This document shows positions 1 to 9,055 of a stretch of 64,000 bases of DNA, one piece after another. Both the position numbers and the translations under genes were made by a program. The notes below the pieces were generated by a model. It saw nothing but the letters and a program-made list of their open reading frames with translations, had not been told where the DNA came from and ran no database searches. Source of the stretch: M0108 sp044228795 (GTDB taxonomy: Bacteria > Pseudomonadota > Gammaproteobacteria > Chromatiales > Chromatiaceae); assembly GCA_044228795.1 (NCBI GenBank), contig JBGAUE010000015.1, positions 26,810 to 90,809 of the forward strand, read 5' to 3'. The stretch's first letter is position 1. Each line of letters starts with the position of its first letter.

Positions 1-783
1 GACTACAGTCGTTTGGGCTCGGTGCAGGCCCGCTGGCAGACCGAGACCCTGTCGATCAGCAGTCCCGGCGGCTTTGTCGAGGGCGTCTCCCTGGACAACC
101 TGCTGGTAGTCGAGCCCCGCCCTCGCAATCCGCTGCTGGCCGATGCCTTCAAGCGCATCGGGCTGGCCGAGCGTACCGGCCGCGGCGTCGACCTCATCTA
201 CCAGGGCCTGCTGCGCTATGGACGCCCGCCGCCGAGCTACCTGCGCAGCGACGCCGCAGGTGTCGTGGTCGATCTCAGTTGCTCGGAGGCTGATCTCAAC
301 TTCCTCAAGTTTGTGCTCGAACAGGAGCAAGGTATCGGGGCGCTCATGCCGCTCGATGACTTGCTTATCCTCTCCAGGCTTAAGACCGCCCGGCGGCTGG
401 ATAGCGCCGAGGTCGCGGGTCTGATTCATCGGGACCCGTCCGCCGCTCGCGCCGCGATCGAGCGGCTGGTCGAGCGGGGCCTGGTCCAGGCCCACGGCAT
501 CAAGAAGGGACGCACCTACACCCTGAGCCCCGCGGTCTATCGAACCCTGGGCCAAGCCGCCGACTACATCCGCCAGGTCGGGTTTGATCCCTTGCAGCAG
601 GAACAGATGGTCCTGTCCTACGTCGACCAACATGGGAAGATTCGTCGCCAGGACGTGAGGGATCTCTGCCAATTGAGTCCGGACCAGGCCACCCGACTCC
701 TGCAACGCCTTGTCAAGGCAGGTCGGTTGCTGCGCACGGGCACACAGAAGGGCGCTTTTTACGAGCGCGCAGGAACGATATGA
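1..783 (+). CDS. RecG/AlbA-type ATP-binding transcriptional regulator, 5'-truncated by the window edge
   Basis: The reading frame is open from base 1, so the start lies upstream and only the last 260 residues are visible. The first third carries the signature of the C-terminal ATP-binding (HATPase_c_4-like) domain of the Schlafen/AlbA_2 'RecG-like' regulators: SPGGF, then RNPLLADAF and a GLAERTGRGVD stretch. The rest looks like two winged-helix segments (about residues 125-180 and 195-255). Such proteins usually bind DNA through an N-terminal AlbA_2 domain, which is outside the window. The gene points into the BREX genes and ends 107 bp before pglX, so a regulatory role in the island is plausible but inferred. 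Family assignment is fairly sure; function is not. Confidence 0.7.
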   Translation, partial: DYSRLGSVQARWQTETLSISSPGGFVEGVSLDNLLVVEPRPRNPLLADAFKRIGLAERTGRGVDLIYQGLLRYGRPPPSYLRSDAAGVVVDLSCSEADLNFLKFVLEQEQGIGALMPLDDLLILSRLKTARRLDSAEVAGLIHRDPSAARAAIERLVERGLVQAHGIKKGRTYTLSPAVYRTLGQAADYIRQVGFDPLQQEQMVLSYVDQHGKIRRQDVRDLCQLSPDQATRLLQRLVKAGRLLRTGTQKGAFYERAGTI

Positions 784-799
784 GCCCGCACATAAATTT

Positions 800-829
800 T
801 TCACGCGCGCGCATATATTCACGCGCGCT
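800..829. repeat. Two direct copies of TTCACGCGCGC upstream of pglX
   Basis: The 11-base string TTCACGCGCGC occurs at 800-810 and again at 819-829, a 19-base period (nearly two helical turns). It lies in the only gap between the regulator and pglX. The arrangement suits a dimeric DNA-binding protein, perhaps the upstream regulator, but no binding site for that family is known to me. The A/T stretches around it could form a promoter, though I see no clear -35/-10 pair. Confidence 0.35.
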
Positions 830-890
830 CCTTTAAAATCAATCTTCTAACCATCACTCCGCGCGCTATCCCGAACTCCGAACCCCAAGC

Positions 891-3800
891 ATGGACAAAG
901 ACACCCGCAACCGCATCCAACGCGCCACCCAGACCGCTCGCGGGCTGCTTGAGCAGGATTTCGAGGACCAGTTGTCCGGGGTCTTCGACATCCGGCTGGA
1001 TGGCGCCGTCGCAGCCGAACCAGGCAGCCATCTGGACCCGACCCAGCGGATCGTGCGGACGAAGCTGGTGGCCGCGATCGAACATCATGGTGCCAGCGGG
1101 CAGAGCGCGGCGGAGGCGGTGGCGAGCTACCGGCGGGAGGTGGCTTTCACGACGCTCAACCGCTTCGTCGCGCTTAAGATGCTGGAGGCCCGCGGCTTGG
1201 TACAGGAGTGCATCTCCCGGGGCGAGCAATCCAGCGGGTTCAAGGAGTTCTGCGGGCTCGCCCCCGGGCTGGTGCAACTCCCGGACCACGGCTATCGGCT
1301 CTATATCGAGTCGCTCTTCGACGAGCTTTCGGTCCAGATCCGGGTGCTCTTCTATCGCCGGGATGCCGGCTCCTTGCTCTGGCCGAAGCGCGCGACCCTG
1401 GATGGCCTCCTCACCGTTTTGAATGCCCCGGAGCTGGCGGGCGTCTGGGGCGAGGACGAAACCCTTGGCTGGATTTACCAATATTACAACGACGAGGGCG
1501 AGCGGAAGCGGATGCGTGAGGCGTCCGCCGCGCCGCGCAACAGCCGCGAACTGGCCGTCCGCAATCAGTTCTTCACCCCCCGCTATGTCGTCGAGTTCCT
1601 CACCGACAACACCCTGGGGCGTCTCTGGTATGAGATGACCCGGGGCCAGACGCGCCTGAAGGAACAGTGCCGCTACCTGGTCCGCCGGCCCACCGAGATC
1701 TTTCTGAAACCCGGCGAGAACGCACCGGAGGGCGCCGCTGGCAGCGCGCTGAAGGCCAGCGACACCCTCTCCCAAGAGGAACGGCTGCGTCAGCCGGTCC
1801 ACATCCCCCACCGTCCGCTCAAGGATCCGCGCGAGATCCGGCTGCTTGACCCGGCCTGCGGCTCCATGCACTTCGGCCTCTACGCCTTCGATCTCTTCGC
1901 GGTCATCTACGACGAGGCCTGGGATATCGCCCAAGGCCCAGACGACCTGGCGAAGGCCGCCGACACCTTCGCGCCCTTCGTCACCTTCGCCGCTTCCTTT
2001 CCCGACAAGGCGGCGTTCCTCCGCGAAGTCCCACGCCTCATCGTCGAACACAACCTCCACGGCATCGACATCGACCGGCGCGCGGTACAGATCGCGGGGC
2101 TTTCGCTATGGCTGCGCGCCCAGCGCGCCTGGCATCAGGCTGACGTCAAGGCCGCCGACCGGCCCCGCATCACCCGCTCGCACATCGTCTGCGCCGAGCC
2201 GATGCCGGGGGAGAAGGAACTGCTGCGCGAGTTCGTCGACCAGCAGTTCCCCGCCGGCGAGCGACCCGCATTTGCCTTCCTGCTGGAGAAGGTCTTCGAC
2301 CGCATGACACTGGCCGGCGAGGCCGGCTCCCTGCTGCGCATGGAGGAGGAGATCCGCGACGCGATCGCCGAGGCGCGTGCACTCGCAAAGGAGCAGGCCG
2401 CGCCCCGGCAACTCCAGCTCCTACCTGGCTACGCGCCTCCCCAGCAGACCGGATTCAACCTCAGCGAGTTCACCGACGAGCAGTTCTGGCAGGCGGCCGA
2501 GCACCGCATCTACGAGGCGCTCCGGGCCTACGCCGAGCAGGCCGAGAACGGCAGCGGATTCCGGCGCCGACTCTTTGCGGACGACGCCGCGCAAGGGTTC
2601 GCGTTCATCGACCTGCTGCGCAAGCGCTACGATGTGGCGGTTATGAATCCGCCGTTTGGCGATGCTAGCGCGTCCGCTCGGAACTACGTCCATCATCTGT
2701 TCCCGAACACCAAGAGAGATCTTGGTTTCAGCTTCATTGAACGCTGCAGACGGCTAGCGGCGCTTACCGGGCAAATTGTGTCGCGTACTTCATGGTTCCT
2801 ATCCTCGTTCGAAGATTGGCGAAAGACGCTCATAGAAAAAGGTTCGATTACTGTGGCGGCTGACTTGGGATTCGGGGTTCTTGATGGCGCAATGGTTGAA
2901 ACCGTCGCATTCGTTTATAGGAACACTGATGCTCGCTCAGATTCAATAATAATTAGGTCGCTGGGTAGGGCGATTCCGGATTCGCTGCTCGTTGCAGCTT
3001 GCGGAGATGTAAATCGCATCGAAAGACGCGAAGAAGTTTTCGTGTGTGATTTCAAAAGGTTCCTTGGTATCCCTGGTACCTCTTTCGCATATTGGGCGCA
3101 CCCAGAACATTTGGCGTTACTGTCAGACGAAAAACCTTTTCATCCGACGAACGCTGAAGTGCATTGGGGGCTATTTTCGGCGGATGACTTCCGTTTTCTC
3201 CGCTCTTGGACTGAGGTTCCGGCAATTGGACTAAACGCAGAATGGATGACATATGCGAAAGGGGGTGAATACGCGGAATACTTCGCGCCGATAAGTTTGG
3301 TGGTTAACTGGAAGAATGCGGGGCGCGAGATACGAGAGAACAAGGACGCCGAAGGTAAGTCTAGATCGCGAGTTCCTAATCCTGGATGGTATTTCAAGGC
3401 TGGGCTGACATATTCAAGTGTCACGATCAAGGGAATGGCTGTTCGAGTGATGCCGGCAGGCGCCATTTTCAGCATCAAAGGACCTGGCATAATTCCGAAG
3501 ACAAAAGGGACAGGGGGGGCCTTGTGCGGTCTTCTCAACTCTTCTTTGTTCCGTCAGTTGATGCTCTACCAGACGCCGAGTCGCAGTTGGGATGTTCCGC
3601 TGGTTAGGCGCTTACCTGCACTCAGCGAAATCCCACGCGACCTTGAGGAGGCGTCTAATGAGTTAATCCAAATCAAGCAGGTTTTGGCCGCTCATGATGA
3701 ACAGAGTCGTAACTTCTTTCCAATAGTCGTAGGCAAATACGAGTCCTTCCGAGAACTCTCCGATTCTTGGTCTCGCGGTTGCTTAACGCTTATGGGAAGG

Positions 3801-5318
3801 GCGGCCTTCCTGCAGCGTCGAATTAACGAGGCGGTTGATCGAAAGTTTGGAACTGCGTCACAGAACCTGCCCGACCAGGATGCGGTTGGTGCCAATACTA
3901 TTGGCGACGAAGTTGGCGATGAAGCTGCCTTAAAGAATGAGTTTTCAGCCGCTGATGAATATTCTTACGGTTTCGGTTGCTGTTTTGGCCGCTGGGACAT
4001 CCGATATGCCAATGGCGTGCGGCCCGCGCCGGAGTTGCCCAACCCGTTCGCGCCGCTGCCGGTCTGCCCGACCGGGATGCTCCAGGGCGACGACGGCCTG
4101 CCGATCTCGCCTGAGGCGGGCCGCCGAATGCGGGCTAAGGGCCTGTACCCGCTCGACGTGGCCTGGGACGGCATCCTCGTGGACGACCCGGAGCACCCGC
4201 TCGACATCGAACGCCGGGGCCACGACGCCCTCGCCGTGATCTGGGGCGACCGAACCGACGCCATTCAGCAGGAGGCCTGCGAACTGCTCGGCGTGCCGAC
4301 CCTGCGCGACTGGTTCCGCCGGCCTGCAGGCTTCTTCGCCGATCATCTGAAACGCTACTCCAAGAGCCGCCGCCAGGCGCCCATCTACTGGCCGCTGTCG
4401 ACCCCAGATGGGCGCTATACGGTCTGGCTCTACTACCACCGCTTCAGCAAGGACACCCTGTACCGGGCGCTGGAGCAGGTCCATGAGAAGCTCGATTACG
4501 AGGAGCGCAAGCGCTCGCGCCTGACCGCGGATGCCGGCGGCAACCCGGGGGCCGCGGAGCGCGCCGCCCTTGCGGACCAGGAGTCTTTTGTAACCGGGTT
4601 GCGGGTGCTCCGGGAGGAGCTGACCCGGGTCGCACCGCTTTGGAGCCCTGACCTCAATGACGGCGTGATCCTTAATTACGGTCCCCTCTGGCGGATGATC
4701 GGCCACACCCCCTGGCAGAAGGCCGTCAAGGAAAGATGGGATGAACTGGTCGCCGGCAAATACGATTGGGCGCACCTGGCGATGCACCTCTGGCCCGAGC
4801 GGGTGGTGCCCAAATGTGCCCAGGATCGCAGCCTCGCCATCGCCCACGGACTGGAAGCGGTCTTCTGGAAGGAGGGCGACAAGGGGAAATGGCAGCTGCG
4901 CCCGGTTGCCCAGGCCGAGGTGGACCGCCTCATCGCCGAGCGCGCTTCCGCCGCGGTCAAGGATGCGCTGACCAGCTTGCTGGCGGCCCCTGCGCCGGCC
5001 ACTGGCCGCGGCGGTGGCCGCCAGTCGTCCGCACGCGCCCCGGTTCGTCGCGTTCCTGCTGCCCCGAGGTCAGGTGACGATAGCCCAGGCTCCAGACCTG
5101 CAACGGGTTCCGCCGCCCCTGATCCGATCATGTTGGACGCCGTCAAGCAGGCCATCGCCGCTGCTCAGGGTGCGACCAGCAAATCCGAGGTCCTCGCCGC
5201 CACCGGCCTCAGCGACGCCCAGTGGAATGTCGCCATCAACGCATTGCTCGCCGCTGGGACGGTCACCAAGACCGGTGCCGCCCGTGGCACGCGCTACCAA
5301 CTCTCAGCCACCGACTGA
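891..5318 (+). CDS. pglX: BREX adenine-specific DNA methyltransferase PglX (BrxX)
   Basis: This 1475-residue protein is the N6-adenine methyltransferase of BREX, which marks host DNA and is needed for phage exclusion. The S-adenosylmethionine-binding motif DPACGS is at residues 320-325 and the catalytic NPPF motif at 586-589, in the N-to-C order of gamma-type enzymes. The region after the catalytic motif (roughly 600-1030) should hold target recognition, and the last 60 residues look like a winged helix after a Pro/Ala/Arg-rich linker. The ATG at 891 gives the expected N-terminus MDKDTRNRIQ, although no strong ribosome site precedes it. The middle of the gene (about 2690-3960) is visibly less GC-rich than both ends, which suggests the specificity region was exchanged by recombination. 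Length is somewhat above the usual ~1200 residues. Confidence 0.95.
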   Translation: MDKDTRNRIQRATQTARGLLEQDFEDQLSGVFDIRLDGAVAAEPGSHLDPTQRIVRTKLVAAIEHHGASGQSAAEAVASYRREVAFTTLNRFVALKMLEARGLVQECISRGEQSSGFKEFCGLAPGLVQLPDHGYRLYIESLFDELSVQIRVLFYRRDAGSLLWPKRATLDGLLTVLNAPELAGVWGEDETLGWIYQYYNDEGERKRMREASAAPRNSRELAVRNQFFTPRYVVEFLTDNTLGRLWYEMTRGQTRLKEQCRYLVRRPTEIFLKPGENAPEGAAGSALKASDTLSQEERLRQPVHIPHRPLKDPREIRLLDPACGSMHFGLYAFDLFAVIYDEAWDIAQGPDDLAKAADTFAPFVTFAASFPDKAAFLREVPRLIVEHNLHGIDIDRRAVQIAGLSLWLRAQRAWHQADVKAADRPRITRSHIVCAEPMPGEKELLREFVDQQFPAGERPAFAFLLEKVFDRMTLAGEAGSLLRMEEEIRDAIAEARALAKEQAAPRQLQLLPGYAPPQQTGFNLSEFTDEQFWQAAEHRIYEALRAYAEQAENGSGFRRRLFADDAAQGFAFIDLLRKRYDVAVMNPPFGDASASARNYVHHLFPNTKRDLGFSFIERCRRLAALTGQIVSRTSWFLSSFEDWRKTLIEKGSITVAADLGFGVLDGAMVETVAFVYRNTDARSDSIIIRSLGRAIPDSLLVAACGDVNRIERREEVFVCDFKRFLGIPGTSFAYWAHPEHLALLSDEKPFHPTNAEVHWGLFSADDFRFLRSWTEVPAIGLNAEWMTYAKGGEYAEYFAPISLVVNWKNAGREIRENKDAEGKSRSRVPNPGWYFKAGLTYSSVTIKGMAVRVMPAGAIFSIKGPGIIPKTKGTGGALCGLLNSSLFRQLMLYQTPSRSWDVPLVRRLPALSEIPRDLEEASNELIQIKQVLAAHDEQSRNFFPIVVGKYESFRELSDSWSRGCLTLMGRAAFLQRRINEAVDRKFGTASQNLPDQDAVGANTIGDEVGDEAALKNEFSAADEYSYGFGCCFGRWDIRYANGVRPAPELPNPFAPLPVCPTGMLQGDDGLPISPEAGRRMRAKGLYPLDVAWDGILVDDPEHPLDIERRGHDALAVIWGDRTDAIQQEACELLGVPTLRDWFRRPAGFFADHLKRYSKSRRQAPIYWPLSTPDGRYTVWLYYHRFSKDTLYRALEQVHEKLDYEERKRSRLTADAGGNPGAAERAALADQESFVTGLRVLREELTRVAPLWSPDLNDGVILNYGPLWRMIGHTPWQKAVKERWDELVAGKYDWAHLAMHLWPERVVPKCAQDRSLAIAHGLEAVFWKEGDKGKWQLRPVAQAEVDRLIAERASAAVKDALTSLLAAPAPATGRGGGRQSSARAPVRRVPAAPRSGDDSPGSRPATGSAAPDPIMLDAVKQAIAAAQGATSKSEVLAATGLSDAQWNVAINALLAAGTVTKTGAARGTRYQLSATD

Positions 5319-5341
5319 CGCCCCACACCGGAGCCCTGACC

Positions 5342-5605
5342 ATGACCCATCGGATGATCATCGACTATGACGACGACATGCTGGCCAATATCGCGCTCTC
5401 GCCGGACGAGTTTGCCGAGGAGGCGCGTCTCCTGCTTGCGGCCAAGCTCTATGAACAGGGTAGGTTGTCATCCGGGCAGGCCGCGAAGCTGTGCGGCAAG
5501 GGTCGCGTCGATTTCTTGTTTTCGCTCGCACGAATTGGAGTGCCGATGAGCAATCTACGGCCGGACGATGCCGACCTGGAAATCGACTTTGCCCTCCATG
5601 GATAG
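5342..5605 (+). CDS. UPF0175 family protein, probable antitoxin
   Basis: This 87-residue protein matches the UPF0175 family: an acidic N-terminus, then an EEARLLLAAKLYEQGRLSSG helix pair leading into a helix-turn-helix-like AAKLCGKGRVDFL segment. UPF0175 proteins are commonly the partner of DUF3368 PIN-like proteins and are taken to be DNA-binding antitoxins. I chose the ATG at 5342, 23 bases after the pglX stop, because the frame upstream of it has no family similarity. The next gene overlaps its end by 8 bases, so the pair is translationally coupled. Its place between pglX and pglZ puts it inside the BREX transcript. Confidence 0.8.
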   Translation: MTHRMIIDYDDDMLANIALSPDEFAEEARLLLAAKLYEQGRLSSGQAAKLCGKGRVDFLFSLARIGVPMSNLRPDDADLEIDFALHG

Positions 5606-6074
5606 GCGCATCGTCATCAATACGGGGCCGCTGATTGCGCTGATGCGCATGAAGGCCCTAGAGATCCCGGGCAAGCTGGACCTTGTGTTTGTTACGCCGG
5701 AGGAGGTCCGCCGCGAGCTCGATGATGGGGTTAGCGCGGGCTATCCCCCCGTCCGCCCGGTCTGGCTCTCCTACCAGCGATTGCAGTCGCCGCTGCCTAC
5801 CCTGGTGACCTCAGTGCTGGATGCAGGTGAGGCGGCAGTCATTCAGCTCGCGATCGACGAAGGTATCGCACAAGTCTGCATTGATGAATTGAAAGGGCGA
5901 CGCATGGCCCGTGCGGTTGGTCTCAAAGTGACCGGAGCCCTTGGGCTCTTGGGCAAAGCGAAACGGGAAGGGATCATTTCAAAAGTGAAGCCGTATCTCG
6001 ACCGCGCCGTTCAGACGGGTATTCGCTATCACCCGGACCTGGTGCATCGCTTCCTTGAAGCCTTGGGCGAGTGA
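5598..6074 (+). CDS. DUF3368 PIN-like protein, probable toxin
   Basis: From the ATG at 5598 this is a 158-residue DUF3368 protein. It opens with MDRRIVINTGPLIAL, matching the PIN-fold start in which an N-terminal acidic/Asn residue helps bind metal. Later acidic residues fit the fold: the GEAAVIQLA segment, the Asp in VCIDELKGR, and AVGLKVTGALGLLGKAKREG near the end. PIN toxins are RNases, so RNA cleavage is the expected activity, although many DUF3368 members are untested. An upstream in-frame ATG at 5568 would give ten unrelated residues and deeper overlap with the antitoxin, so I did not use it. It pairs with the UPF0175 gene just upstream as a type II toxin-antitoxin module. Confidence 0.8.
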   Translation: MDRRIVINTGPLIALMRMKALEIPGKLDLVFVTPEEVRRELDDGVSAGYPPVRPVWLSYQRLQSPLPTLVTSVLDAGEAAVIQLAIDEGIAQVCIDELKGRRMARAVGLKVTGALGLLGKAKREGIISKVKPYLDRAVQTGIRYHPDLVHRFLEALGE

Positions 6075-6103
6075 TCCTTTCACGAACCTAAGACCCCAAA
6101 CCT

Positions 6104-6117
6104 CGAACTCCGAACCC
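6104..6117 (+). repeat. 14-base string shared by the pglX and pglZ leaders
   Basis: CGAACTCCGAACCC is found at 6104-6117, 8 bases before the pglZ ATG, and identically at 872-885, 6 bases before the pglX ATG. Neither start has a normal ribosome-binding site, so the shared leader may matter for translation or mark a duplicated junction. A related GAACCCTAGGCC string recurs at 22910-22921. Confidence 0.4.
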
Positions 6118-6124
6118 TAGGCCC

Positions 6125-8659
6125 ATGCACCCCTTCCACGACTACCTCTGCGAGCACCTGGACGACCTGCTGCGCAAGCACTCGGTGGTCGTCTTCTACG
6201 ATCCGCGCAGTGAGTTCAGGCCCTTTTTCGACCGGGAATTGGAGCCGCTTCTCGGCGATCCGCTGCCGCGGGTAACGATCGGTACCTGCTCTGCTTTTCT
6301 CGCCCGTTATGAGGGCAGCTTCTTCGGGCTGCGCGCGGCGGTCGAGCCGATCGTGGCGGCGGATCAGCCAGAGCCCCTGGTCCTGTACCTGCCGGGCATC
6401 GCCCGGGATCGCCTGGGCTCGGTACTGATGGAACTGGAGCGGGCCGGGGCCTGCTATGAGCCGCAACTCAAGCGCCTGGCCCTGAACGTGCTGCGCCAGC
6501 GCTTTACCGATGGGCAGATCGACGAGATGCTGCGGCCGGCGACGGTGACCTACGACGATATCGTCGCCTTTCTGGCTCAGGGCGGTGCCGGACAGACCGC
6601 CTCGGTCCTGCACGCCCTGTTCGCGGGTGCCCAGGGCGAGGTGCTGCTGACGCAATGGCTGGCCTCCGACGCCAAGGACGAGGTCCTGGTGAAAAAGGAG
6701 GCGGTGCCGGAACTGCTCAAGCTGATCAAGGTCCGCTTGGGTCTGGACCTGCCCGCGGATATGACTCTCGCCAAGGCGCGGGAGCGGACCTGTCGCTATG
6801 TCCTGGTCAACGAGTTCCGTGCCGATCTCTCCTGCGCGCCGCCCCAGTCCGTGGCCATGGTGCCCGGTCCACCCGGCAAGGACCATGCCGGGCGCATCCG
6901 CGCGGTGGCGGAGGGGCTGCGCCGCCATTATCCCGTTGCCTACGAGGGCCTGGCCGATGCGGTGGAGCAGGGCCTGGGGCTGGCGGTAAGCGCGGTGGAG
7001 GGCGCTGGCCTGGGATCCATCGACACTTTCCGTTTTGAGGAGGCGCGTCTGCTGGCCCATGCCGCGGCCTTGATTGCACGCAAGGATTATGCCGGCGCAC
7101 TGGCCATCGTCATGGCCCGGGGCCTCAGCTTCTGGCTTGACCGCGACTTCCGCCGCCAGGCCCAGTGGGAGGTCTGCCGGCTGATGGCGGAACTGGGGCT
7201 GGAGCTGGAGCGCGTGCGCGCTGAGCTGGGTCGGATGGGGACCGATGCCTCCCGGTGGTTGGCCGCCTATACGGCCGAGGAAGGTTGGCACCGGGCCGAC
7301 GGCCTGCAACGACGGCTGGAGACCTGGGTCGCGCGGATGGACGATGAACCGGAAGCCGAACAGGCTCTGGCGGTCATCCGCCAGGCGCATGAACACCTGC
7401 TGCGGACCATGGCAGATGGATTTGCTAAGGCCCTGGCGGTATCGGCCTGGACGGTGCCTGGGGCCTTGCACCAGACGCGCATCTACCCGGAGGTAGTCCA
7501 GAAGATGGGCGGGCGGGTCGCCTGGTTCTTCGTCGATGCGATGCGCTTCGAGATGGGTGTGGAACTGGCGCGCCAGATCGAGGGGGCGAAGGACCTGCGG
7601 GTGCGGGCGGCCGTGGCGGCCCTGCCGTCGATCACCCCGGTGGGCATGGCGGCGCTGCTGCCCGGGGCCTCGGCCAGCTTCAACCTGGTGGAGGCCAAGG
7701 GGAAGCTAGCGGTGCGCATCGATGGGACGGATATGAAGGAATCCGTGGAGCGGATGCGATTCCTCAAGGCTAAGGTGCCGGATGCGCTAGAGATGAACCT
7801 GGGCAAGCTGCTTGGCCAATGCCCGGCGAAGCTGAGGAAGGAGATCGGCACCGCCTCGCTGGTGGTGATCCGTTCCCAGGAGATTGATTTCGTGGGCGAG
7901 ACCGACAGCGACCTGTTGGCGCGGCAGGTGATGGATACGGTCATCGGCAATCTCGCCCGGGCGGTGCGGAAGCTTGCCGCCGCCGGCATCGAGCACTTCG
8001 TCATCACCGCCGACCACGGTCACCAGTTCGCCATCCGCAAGGAGGACGACATGAAGACGGATAGCCCAGGTGGCGTCACCCTGGATCTGCACCGCCGTTG
8101 CTGGATCGGGCATGGGGGCAGCACACCCGTCGGGACTGTGCGGGTGGCAGGGGCTGAGTTGGGTTATCAAACCGATCTTGCCTGCGTCTTCCCGGTGGGT
8201 CTGGGGGTGTTCAAGGCGGGGGGCAGTTTGAGTTTCCACCACGGGGGCTTCAGCCTGCAGGAGCTTGTCATTCCGGTCGTCAGCCTGCGCCTGGGCGCGG
8301 GCAAGCCGGCGGCGGTGGCCCGGGCCCAGGTTCGGATCGAGGGTTATCCGGCCGTGGTGACCAATCGCACCTTCGGCCTCAAACTGGCCACCCTGGGCGA
8401 TCTGCTGGCCACCGAACCCCTGGTACTGCGGCTGGTGCTCATGGCCGGCGCGGAGGAGGTGGGTCGCGCGGGGCTGGCCGTTGGCGGTGATTTCGACCGC
8501 GCCAAGGGCACCCTGACCCTGGCCCTGGGGGCCGAGGCGAGTCTGGGCATGATGCTGACCCACGATTCCTGCGCCTCGCTGCGCGTCCTGGTCCTGGATG
8601 CCCGCACGGATAGCGTCCTCGTCGAGTCCGAGGAACTGCCGGTGAAACTGGGAATTTGA
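6125..8659 (+). CDS. pglZ: BREX alkaline-phosphatase-superfamily protein PglZ
   Basis: PglZ (844 residues) is the hallmark BREX protein, a member of the alkaline phosphatase superfamily that acts with BrxB and PglX. The metal-binding core is visible: FFVDAMRFEMG, with the nucleophile-position Asp near residue 471, and ITADHGHQF with Asp630, His631 and His633. Between them, ALPSITPVGMAALLPG is the family's conserved Ser/Thr loop. The N-terminal 450 residues are helical and probably mediate contacts in the complex; the C-terminal ~130 residues are beta-rich. The ATG at 6125 follows a 14-base string also found before pglX. Its biochemical substrate in BREX is not established. Confidence 0.95.
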   Translation: MHPFHDYLCEHLDDLLRKHSVVVFYDPRSEFRPFFDRELEPLLGDPLPRVTIGTCSAFLARYEGSFFGLRAAVEPIVAADQPEPLVLYLPGIARDRLGSVLMELERAGACYEPQLKRLALNVLRQRFTDGQIDEMLRPATVTYDDIVAFLAQGGAGQTASVLHALFAGAQGEVLLTQWLASDAKDEVLVKKEAVPELLKLIKVRLGLDLPADMTLAKARERTCRYVLVNEFRADLSCAPPQSVAMVPGPPGKDHAGRIRAVAEGLRRHYPVAYEGLADAVEQGLGLAVSAVEGAGLGSIDTFRFEEARLLAHAAALIARKDYAGALAIVMARGLSFWLDRDFRRQAQWEVCRLMAELGLELERVRAELGRMGTDASRWLAAYTAEEGWHRADGLQRRLETWVARMDDEPEAEQALAVIRQAHEHLLRTMADGFAKALAVSAWTVPGALHQTRIYPEVVQKMGGRVAWFFVDAMRFEMGVELARQIEGAKDLRVRAAVAALPSITPVGMAALLPGASASFNLVEAKGKLAVRIDGTDMKESVERMRFLKAKVPDALEMNLGKLLGQCPAKLRKEIGTASLVVIRSQEIDFVGETDSDLLARQVMDTVIGNLARAVRKLAAAGIEHFVITADHGHQFAIRKEDDMKTDSPGGVTLDLHRRCWIGHGGSTPVGTVRVAGAELGYQTDLACVFPVGLGVFKAGGSLSFHHGGFSLQELVIPVVSLRLGAGKPAAVARAQVRIEGYPAVVTNRTFGLKLATLGDLLATEPLVLRLVLMAGAEEVGRAGLAVGGDFDRAKGTLTLALGAEASLGMMLTHDSCASLRVLVLDARTDSVLVESEELPVKLGI

Positions 8660-8752
8660 GAGGGCAGGGTTCAAAGGACTTGATGCCGAACAGAAAGTCA
8701 AAGACCATCGAAGTTCGATCCCTGTCGAATAATCGCAATCAGAGTGTCCATT

Positions 8753-9055
8753 ATGGCAAGAGTGATAAACCGTTCCCTTACGCTAAGGCTGCTCGCTCAA
8801 CATAAGCCCGAACTGGCGCGGCGGTACGGGGTGACCGAACTCGCGCTATTCGGCTCGACGGCTCGCGATATGGCCCAGGAAGGCAGCGATGTGGACATCC
8901 TGATCGGTTTTGACGGCCCCGCTACCTCGGAACGCTACTTCGGCGTGCAGTTTTATCTGGAGGACTTACTGGGCTGTCCCGTTGATCTTGTCACCGACAA
9001 GGCATTGCGGACGGAACTGAAGCCCTATGTGGAACGGGAGGCGGTCCGTGTCTGA
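8753..9055 (+). CDS. mntA: MntA-type nucleotidyltransferase antitoxin
   Basis: This 100-residue protein is a minimal nucleotidyltransferase. The signature GSTAR is at residues 34-38, followed by Asp46 and Asp48 in GSDVDIL; the third acidic residue is probably Asp78 in CPVDLV. In characterised MntA/HepT pairs the antitoxin adds AMP groups to a tyrosine of the toxin. I favour the ATG at 8753 over a GTG at 8744 because the family normally begins close to this residue. The gene overlaps the following HEPN gene by 8 bases, typical of a coupled pair, and the pair sits between pglZ and brxL. Confidence 0.88.
   Translation: MARVINRSLTLRLLAQHKPELARRYGVTELALFGSTARDMAQEGSDVDILIGFDGPATSERYFGVQFYLEDLLGCPVDLVTDKALRTELKPYVEREAVRV

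Noticed and set aside
6080..7471. Long open frame on the minus strand opposite pglZ
   Set aside because: It is a high-GC antisense shadow: pglZ on the other strand has clear family motifs, and the antisense product matches nothing.
8711..8730. GTTCGATCCC-like tRNA T-loop before mntA
   Set aside because: No cloverleaf and the spacer is too short for a full tRNA.
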